From contig JBITNC010000001.1 in NCBI GenBank assembly GCA_050084985.1, positions 197,780,001-197,844,000 on the forward strand: a stretch of 64,000 bases of DNA, written 5' to 3'. Positions within the stretch are counted from its first letter, which is position 1. The number at the start of each line of letters is the position of its first letter. Origin of the DNA: Nageia nagi (taxonomy: Eukaryota > Pinophyta). The notes beneath the pieces are model-generated. The model was given only the letters and a program-made list of their open reading frames with translations, had not been told where the DNA came from and did no database searches. Position numbers and translations under genes: made by a program. Positions 56,486 to 64,000 of this stretch are shown here, one piece after another.

Positions 56486-58355
56486 CTTCCGTTATTGATA
56501 GGGAGGTTTTTTGTTAATAATGATTTTACCTTTCTGTTATCTAGTTTATTTGAATTTTTCCATATACTGAATTTAAATTTTGCATTCTATTCTTTTTAGA
56601 AAATCTGTTGCAGAAACACCAACGATTGGAATCAGACGTCGATGACTCAAAAGGGACACTAGCGATTTACAAAGTAATCCAGACTAAATGCTAGCGATTG
56701 GAATCGGACATCGGTGAATCAGAATAAATGCTAATGATCTCTATTTAAACACCGGTGACTCATACTCCAGGTCATTTTGCCTCCTTTTGTTATTTCTAAA
56801 ATAATAAAATAAAATATATAATATGTTGTTAAAATGGAAGGATACTTTTGAATGTGATTCCTTTGCCTAGAATGCATATAAGAACGGGTAGAAAAGATTA
56901 AATGCATATTTTTTATTAATTTATTTTATGTGAAATGTTATGTATTTATTTTCATATTTTGGGTGAAGGGTACGTACACATTAATACTTTTTATCTTGTC
57001 TACTTATGCTCTCCCTTTGTGCTTCGTGCGATCTAAGGTGACTAGAATAGACCGGATAAGAAGGAGTAATTAATTTTTCTTTTCTTTCACATTCCCACTA
57101 TCATTAATTTGGTTAATTTACCCACACATAATGACCTCTTACCAAGTTTGCCCTTACCACTCCATTGGAGGTCGAAGGGATACGTGACTAGTATGAGGAG
57201 GTAATTTACTACACATAATACTTCCAAAATTGGAAGGAGTAAATGAATCACATTAAAAGGAATGAACTTAAGGAAAATAAATCGAGTTTTGGGGTAGTGT
57301 AAATCATATTAAAAGGTTTACAAATTGGAGGGATTCGAATACACTAAGTACTTTCACATAACAAAGTATGCTCTCACTTTTGCGCTTCAAGCGATCCTAA
57401 GTGATGAGAAATAAGTTAAGTGAAGAGGTAAAATTTATTCACATATTATTTGGAATTATACTTCACATTAACACTCTTAAAGATGTATACCCTTACCACT
57501 CCATTGGAGGTTGAAGGGATATGTGACTCTTGGAGGAGTAATTGAACCTCACTTAATTAATTTATCTACACTTAATGACTTTTTACTAAGTCTGCTCTTA
57601 CCACTCCATTGGAGGTCGAAGAGATATGTGACTAGTAAGAAGAGGAAATTTATCACATATTAAACTTCCATAGCTGGAAGGAGTTAATGAACATCATTAA
57701 GAGGTTGGATAATGAATCGCATTATAATTAAAAAGAATAACGGGGTTTATTAAGGTCAAGATTCACATAAAATAAACTTTTGATTGCATCACATTAAAAT
57801 AAGATAAGTAAATGGACATGAATGTTTGGGAGGGTAGTATGCATAAATGTATTTTACATGTTTACATGCATTTCATAAGGCCTTAAAGGAATAATTGAAC
57901 ATTAACGAGTTGGATGTTACTACCAACTGTTAATTCTTACTTCTTTGTACCCACCGACATAACACACTTGAAGCCATAGAGCCAGTTACACTTGGAGGTG
58001 ATGACCAAGGTAACTTTCCTTTAGGTAGGAGTCAAAAAAAGAGACTCATTTAGAACCAATCCAAAAGCCATAGAAACTTGTAAACATTACTTAGAATTAC
58101 CCAACCTACCTTATTTAACACTTGACTAGTCAAAATAAACTAGGAAAATTAAAAAGATTAAAAATGAACAACTCATATCATTCATTTAACTCAGACATTA
58201 AAAATATGTGAAAAAGTTGAAAAGATAATCACATCATTATAAGTAAGTTTACATATAGGCTGTTTGTGCATTAAATTGTTTTCTCGAAAACATAATATAA
58301 AAGATAAAAATAGAGTTTCTTTTTTATGATGCTTGTTTATAATATCTAAAAAAAA
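56486..58355 (+). other. Leader of element F with internal repeats
   Basis: No coding region. 56620-56760 carries three copies of an AGCGATTGGAATCGGACATC-like unit, related to motifs in the LTR U3. 57000-57690 carries larger repeats built around TTACCACTCCATTGGAGG (57152, 57490 and 57598) and TGCGCTTCAAGCGATC-like blocks (57018, 57380). These may be packaging or translation-control structures of the RNA, which is inference. Confidence 0.7.
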
Positions 58356-61050
58356 ATGGTTCAAACTAGAAGTATGACCACTAAGAAAATGCGAGAACAC
58401 CCATTTGAAATACAAGAAATAGATTCAAACAATATGGATCTGATAGAATATTCGGTTAGGAGGCCACCTCCTTTAGATGAATCAGATCCATGGGTAGTTC
58501 ATTATGAAAGTAAAGATTGGGATTGGGGTTATGATCAATCTAGATTGCAAAGACAAAGTATAGAAGATCCTATTACCAAGCCTAGAATGCAAGTGTTAGA
58601 TGAAGAGTTAATTGAAATTTGTCATCACCTAGCTAATTATAGGGCTATTCCTAATACGTCTTCTAGTTTACCAAGAGATGTAGAAAAACTAAATCAAAGA
58701 TGTGATAACTTAGAAATTGATGAGGATAAATCTCGGGTTGAAACCATAGCGGTACTAGAGATTGAGCCATATAAAGTTAAATATGAAAGTCATTCGTCTA
58801 TTATCAGATGGTCGAAAGGTTAGTTCTTTAATTCGAAAAGAGGGATCTTCCTTTTCTCATAAATCTCTTGAATTAGGAAAAAATGAAGTATCAATACCTA
58901 CAAGTAATTTATCTCAAAGAGCTCCTTCAATGAAGCAAATGGAGAAATCTTATTCTTCAAATGGAGGATTACATAGAAGGACATCTAAGTTCAAAATAGA
59001 AGAGATACCTTCTTATGAAGAACTAGAAAAATGATGATTATGTAAAACAAAAGATGGTAAAAAATTCACAAAAATATATGCTAATGATATTAAAAAGGCC
59101 GCATAAATGCAATATCTTCTAAAGGAAGAAAATAGAAAAGTTAATGAATTCATTAAAATTCAAGAATAAGAAAATAAATTAAAAGAAATGGAAGATAAAA
59201 TTCTTAGAGATAAAAGGAAATTCATAGAACAAGAACAAGCAAACAAAGAAAGAAATGAGTTCCTAGAACAAGAAAAGAAAAGACTTCATAAAGAACATGA
59301 GATTCAACTTCGTTTATAGGAATTACAACTTAAAGAATTAGAGAATGAAAAAATAAGAAGGGAACAATATCTACGTATGGAGAAAGAAAAACAAAGACAG
59401 TGGGATGAATATCAAAAAATAAAAAATTTGAAACCTAAAACCCCTGAAGGAAGTCAAATACAAAGATATCGAGATCCTTATTTAGACAAACAAGAAGCGA
59501 TGGATAAAGAGATAGCCATTTTATTACAAAAGGAGATGGATAAAGAACTAGAACTTCAAAAATTATATGATAAACAAAAGCAAGATTCTATTAAAAGTTG
59601 GGTTGAACAAACCCAAAATTAAACGAGACAACTTGATTACAAAGGAAAAGATCTATATGGAAAAGGTATATCCCAAAAACCTCCCAGAATCCCTATTCTG
59701 CGATGACATTCACCTCTTAAAATATTACCTCCACCACCATCAGAGTTTCCTTCTGACTATGAGTCTTACACTTCAAGATCAATTTTGGAAAAGGATCCGA
59801 ATACTCGAAGATATCATAGACACACTCAAGGTCATAGAACCGATAAAGAATTAGAAGACTTTATGAAGGATTTTATAAATTGAGAAATGAATGTTCAAGG
59901 ACTTCAAAAGTTAAATTATAAAAATATTTGCAATGAACCTATTCACCCAAGTGTTCCAAAAAAGAAACTACCATATAGGTTTGAATTTCCTAAAATAGAG
60001 TCATTTAAAGGAAGAGAAGACCCCAAAGAACATTTGAGAAAATTTACATTTTCTAGCTATCAGATAGCTAATGATGACTCATTAATGTTACATATATTTC
60101 CTATGACACTCGCAGGTCAAGCTTTAGATTGGTATAATAGTTTACCTATACATAGTTTATATACGTTTGAACAATTGGCTAATCAATTTTTTGAACATTT
60201 TAGAATCAATATTAAAGAAAGATCTTCAATTACCGATCTTACAAGATTACAACAGTTTCCTAATGAAACTATACAAGATTACATCTCAAGATGGCGGGCT
60301 ATACTCACTAGTATGCCTTATACAATACCACAAGAGGAATTGGTTAAATTATTTAGTCAAAGTTGTTTAAGACCAATAGCCAGTGTTCTCCAAATTCAAC
60401 AACATAAAACTTTTGAAGAAGCTATTGCTCAGGTAGTAGTTATAGAAAGAGTTAAAATTCAAGATGGAGAACTAAAAATCAAGAAAAAAGAATACAAAAA
60501 GGGTAATCAATATGAAAATAGTACTAAACAACCACAAAATAATCAAATAGCTATGACAGAAAATTCTGGTCAATATTCAAAAATCGAAGAAAATGTTGAA
60601 CCTAAGCCTAAAAGAAATTTTACCCCATTATCAGAACCATTAACCGAAATACTTAAAAAATTATGTGATAATGGTATGATTACATTACCTGATATAAAAC
60701 TTGAAAATCCTAATGATAAAGGAAGCAAATGGTATAAGGAAAATGAATTTTGTGCTTATCATAGGCAAAAGGGACATAATACAAATAAATGTCGAACTTT
60801 ACAACATAAAATTCAAGACTTGATAGATAGTCGAAAAATAGATGTGGATAATCCTGTTGTGCCTTCAAATCAAAATTTAGGGATATATCAAAACCCCTTA
60901 CCCTCACATCAGGCTAACAATGTGGCAATTATCCCAAACCAAATGAACTATACATGGAATCATAAGGAAATACCATTTATAGGGACTATAGATGATTCAA
61001 TACATATGATTGGTATAGCTACAAGAGCACAACAATATCAGAGTAAATAG
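58356..61050 (+). pseudogene. Ty3/gypsy gag with long coiled coil, element F
   Basis: It starts MVQTRSMTTKK at 58356, a typical plant gypsy gag start. Frames 58356-58823 and 58762-59034 join by a frameshift near 58800. A stretch rich in K, E and Q follows (59100-59622, with KEKQRQWDEYQKIKN), clearly a long coiled coil, with three stops. The 387-codon block 59887-61050 holds the capsid core: FKGREDPKEHLRKFTFSSYQ, AGQALDWYNSLPIHSLYTFE and NETIQDYISRWR. It ends with a C-x2-H-x9-H-x4-C type zinc site (CAYHRQKGHNTNKCRTL). The protein would form the particle. Stops in the coiled coil and at 59622 probably inactivate it. Confidence 0.9.
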
Positions 61051-61161
61051 GATAATCCATGAAAAAATCAATTGATATCAAACCTAATTAATATACAACC
61101 TATACCTCCTCCGCAACAACCTAAAGTTTCGATAAAAGGTGCTCTTCAATGACAATAAAAA

Positions 61162-62307
61162 ATGTCTCCAGTTAAGATGACCTTATTTGAATTATTACAA
61201 CAGTTTGAGAGTTATAGGGAAGCTATGAATCAAATTCTACAAGAAATTCAAGTGGATGTTAGTAACCTCGATAATTTTATTTCAATAGTTGAAAGTTTGA
61301 GGATATCTCAACAACCTAGTATCACCTTCTACGAACAAGAAAAATTAAATAACGATGGACCAGGCGGACTTGATCCACCTTTACATATAATTGGTAAAGT
61401 AGATGGGAAATTATTTAAAAGAATTCTGATAGATGAAGGTTCAGCTATAAATATAATTTCAGATGCTGCATACAAAAATTTGAATTTATCAGATTCACTT
61501 ATCTTAGCTCCTTCTTTACAAATTAGGGCATTTAATGATGTAGTGTGTTCAACTTTGGGATCAATAGTGCTTCTGATTACAGTAGGGGCTAAAACTATTC
61601 AAACTTTATTACATATAATTAAAGGAAATATTATACAATACAATGTTCTTTTAGGATGTCCATGGATTAGAGAAATGCAATGTGTTCCATCAACTTATCA
61701 TGGATGTTTAAAATACATCTACAAAGGTAAAGTTCACTGTGTGTTTAAAGATCTGGATCTTTATTCACATTGTAATTTAATTTTTGATCCAAATAAAGTG
61801 ACATTACCATCCTCTAATTTATCAACCATATTAATGAACAAAAATGTGAATCAATCTGAAGTCATAAAAGGAAAAAATGACATAACTATACAAGATAAAG
61901 ATACTTGGGAAAAGGTTGCTAAAACTTTAGACGAAAAATATGGAGCTTCTTCATCAAAACAAGTAAATACTACATCTAATAATGACTCATCCAATGTATA
62001 TCCAGTAAAAATTAAATTAATGGATTTAGGGATGGGAGAATATGACGTAGATGATGTGGTATTTAATATACCTTCATCACAAGAAATGGGAAGATTATTT
62101 GAATCACCTAATGTAATTGGACAAATAGTACCTTTAGGAGAAGTACCTAATCAGACAATGTTTATCTATGCAGGGATAATAGATCCTGTGTCAACAATAC
62201 CCAATCAAACATATGAAGGAAATTTCAATAGTGATATGAAATATTTATCGCCATGTTCAAGAACATTTGTCTTAAACTATTTTAACAAATATAATTGGCA
62301 AGGATGA
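61162..62307 (+). pseudogene. Gypsy aspartic protease region, element F
   Basis: A 381-codon open block. Its core reads GGLDPPLHIIGKVDGKLFKR then ILIDEGSAINIISDAAYKNL, where the active site is D-x-G-S-A, and later YNVLLGCPWIREMQCVPSTY (family: LGRxWIHxxxAVPSTxHQxLKF). About 250 further residues are not conserved. The block itself is intact. It lies 110 bp after gag, in the polyprotein order of plant gypsy elements, but stops between the two suggest the original fusion is broken. Confidence 0.88.
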
Positions 62308-62390
62308 GGATTGGGTCGATATGAACAGGGTCCATGAGAAATAATTGAATTACGATACCAAGATCCCACTAATAAAAGGGGATTAGGTTA
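62270..62390 (+). pseudogene. G-patch-like motif after protease, element F
   Basis: Across one TGA the sequence reads YFNKYNWQG-stop-GLGRYEQGP and, after a second stop, EIIELRYQDPTNKRGLGYQ. The spacing GxGLGxxxxG ... RGLGY is that of a G-patch domain, a glycine-rich RNA-binding module also present after the protease in betaretroviruses. Assignment by motif only. Confidence 0.6.
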
Positions 62391-62958
62391 TCAAAATAAA
62401 TATAAAAATCTTGCTAAAGTGAGAAATTTAGGAGAAGAGAATTTGGATTATAATGAAGAAATTTTAGAAAAAGAATCCATAGTAACAGAAATTATTGATA
62501 TAAGAGAAGAACAATTAAGTGAAATGGATGTCTTAGAAGGTGTCGAAATGCTCTTTATTAATAATATTGAGCCACCCTAGAATCATTCGTGCTTACTAAG
62601 TGATATACAAGAAAAAATAAATAAAAATGCCAAATCATCAATCATTCCATATTTAGACATACCATCGATAAATATGGTTACAATAAAAGAGAATGATATT
62701 GAAGATCAAAATAATGAACAAATAGATGAAGTTAACGAAAATCAAAATTTAATCAAAATAATATCCAATACTTCTACGGATGAAGTAATTGCTGATTTCT
62801 CTCTTATATCATCTAATCCTTCGGTACATGAATTCAAAAACATAGATCACATATTTGGTTCCTATGAAAATCAAGTATGCATGAATGAACAAACTTAAGA
62901 ATATGATGAAGAATATAGTGTTAACAACAACAGCTGGACACCAGTACCAAATCAATTA
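62391..62958 (+). pseudogene. Acidic linker before RT, element F
   Basis: The frame continues with one TAG (62578) to 62898 and is rich in E, D, N and I. The block 62674-62898 includes VTIKENDIEDQNNEQIDEVN. It ends where the opposite LTR begins. In related elements RT follows here. Confidence 0.7.
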
Positions 62959-63806
62959 TGTTGCAGTGAAAATAGAGTTGGAATGTAGAATAACATGAAA
63001 TACAATTATTCTTAAATTTTCACTAAACCTCAAATTATGTAAAATAGGTAGAAATGTTGTAATTGTAAATTGATATTGATTTTCAGCTCAAACTACAATT
63101 TTCCCTTGGAAGGGACTTTTACAAATGCCATTTGCCAACATAAGAGTATTAGATCTCCATTGTTTTTGATTTGCTTGCTTCTCTCCTTGATATGAACAAC
63201 CTGTAAATCCTACACACATGCAAAAGATAATAACATCAAAGCATCTATGTATGACATGTATTAAATTGAAGCTAGCATAAAATAATAAAAGGTATGAGCT
63301 CACAAGATTTTGGTAGCATTACCCTACTTCAAAAATTAGGTCCGGTTTCTCCTAATTGTTTTGTATTAGCTTGTATTTATAGATTTTGGGTGAGATGTTC
63401 CAAGGCTGGTAAGGGGAAGTGAAAAGCCACCGTAGGTCGTAACTGACCCCCTCTATCCACATCATCTTGGAAAAATGAAATGTTTCAACTTTCTCTCACT
63501 ATTTTGGTTTCTATTTGGTTGTTACAGAGTTGCTGACGATTACTAGGTGGACATCGGTGATCATCCCAAAACATCGATGTTTGTTTTGGGTCGTCGGCGA
63601 TTGGTTTTCAATTTTTATAACAATATTAACATGATCGCCAAATAGCCAATTTTTATCGAAAAGGGGTCATGTGACCACTTATTTTGCATGTACTCAATGA
63701 GAGCTATAAAATAATATGGTTTTTAAACCTATTTTATATTGTCACAAGGAGCTATGATTATTTCAATGTTTACTAGTTAACAAGGGGACATTTTTAGGTG
63801 TCTACA
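62959..63806 (-). repeat. 3' LTR of a second, opposite gypsy F copy (848 bp)
   Basis: Reverse-complement copy of 55617-56463, differing by scattered changes. The minus strand starts TGTAGACACCTAAAAATGTC and ends TTTCACTGCAACA. It is preceded on the minus strand by a polypurine tract, so it is the 3' LTR of an element whose body lies to the right, outside the window. Confidence 0.92.
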
Positions 63807-63820
63807 TTTTGCCCCTTTTT
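63807..63820 (-). other. Polypurine tract of the opposite gypsy F copy
   Basis: The minus strand reads AAAAAGGGGCAAAA directly before the LTR start. Confidence 0.88.
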
Positions 63821-64000
63821 GAATTATCAACCAAAAATGCGGTTGATAATTTCAAAAATATAGAATGAGAAGCTTTGTCGCTTGATTATTTGTTGTTGCT
63901 TTTTTATGATATAAGTTTTGACTCAATTTCTTAAATGAATCAAAATTTTGATCAAATTATGATAAAATGTGTTTTCATTTTACATTTGATGTAGTTTTGA
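63821..64000 (-). other. 3' internal end of the opposite gypsy F copy
   Basis: No coding region seen. It contains an 11-bp perfect inverted repeat with an 8-base loop (63822-63851) just upstream of the polypurine tract in element orientation. Confidence 0.55.

Larger units (their letters stand above)
55617..62958 (+). mobile_element. Ty3/gypsy element F, 5' part, cut by an opposite copy
   Basis: Plus-strand order: LTR, primer site, 1.9-kb leader with repeats, gag, protease, G-patch-like motif, acidic linker. RT, RNase H and integrase are absent because the 3' LTR of another element starts at 62959. The coding region has few stops per kilobase compared with elements A to E, so this is one of the younger insertions. 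Left flank ATATA; the matching right flank lies outside the window. Confidence 0.88.

Noticed and set aside
63088-63303. 71-codon minus-strand frame
   Set aside because: Lies wholly within the LTR 62959-63806; the same frame appears in the other LTR only partly open.
1-64000. Search for integrated plant pararetrovirus (caulimovirid) sequence
   Set aside because: All RT-type sequence found has copia or gypsy neighbours (integrase, LTRs); no movement-protein or coat-protein motif was seen.
1-64000. tRNA genes
   Set aside because: The only tRNA-like strings are primer binding sites of 12-15 bases at LTR ends; no cloverleaf was found.

Overview
The window is a gene-free, repeat-dense stretch of nuclear DNA from a seed plant with a large genome. 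I see no convincing host gene, no rRNA or tRNA gene and no CRISPR array. The evidence is a very AT-rich base composition, decayed plant-type Ty1/copia and Ty3/gypsy retrotransposons in both orientations with initiator-tRNA-Met primer sites, a hAT-like transposase relic, and elements nested inside elements. A gymnosperm such as a conifer would fit (old, slowly removed elements), but that is an inference and the species is not recognised.

Layout. 1-800: duplicated LTR fragments. 2486-11528: complete but defective minus-strand copia element A, with very long LTRs (2.65 and 2.33 kb), whose integrase core and front part of RT are deleted. 11530-12970: a TA microsatellite, local duplications and the end of another LTR with a primer site. 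13061-16430: plus-strand gypsy element C, only LTR and gag, with a 327-bp tandem duplication inside gag. 17640-24056: minus-strand copia element B (5' LTR 23497-24056; gag, protease, integrase, RT). A solo LTR (18073-18534) with a perfect 5-bp target duplication sits inside its RT. 24172-25190: minus-strand gypsy gag fragment.

26815-31924: a gypsy LTR split by a complete non-autonomous LTR element (27105-31825, TSD AAAAT). That element carries no pol but one copia-gag-like reading frame of about 606 codons with a long unrecognised C-terminal part; it is the best candidate here for something undescribed. 32977-33301: copia 3' LTR. 33697-43100: plus-strand gypsy element D. It has an RNase H-like domain upstream of the pre-RT linker, lost RT and integrase cores, and a 3.6-kb accessory coding region between integrase and 3' LTR. 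44340-53690: hAT-like transposase relic with subterminal repeats, split by a complete minus-strand gypsy element E (45262-51080, TSD AGAAT).

55617-62958: plus-strand gypsy element F with 5' LTR, primer site, repeat-rich leader, long coiled-coil gag, protease and a G-patch-like motif. It is cut off by the 3' LTR of a second, opposite copy of the same family (62959-63806) that runs out of the window.

Nothing here works together as a pathway. The content is a record of successive insertion, internal deletion, LTR recombination and mutational decay. Many stop codons are TAG or TAA where the family has glutamine, as expected from cytosine deamination in methylated DNA.
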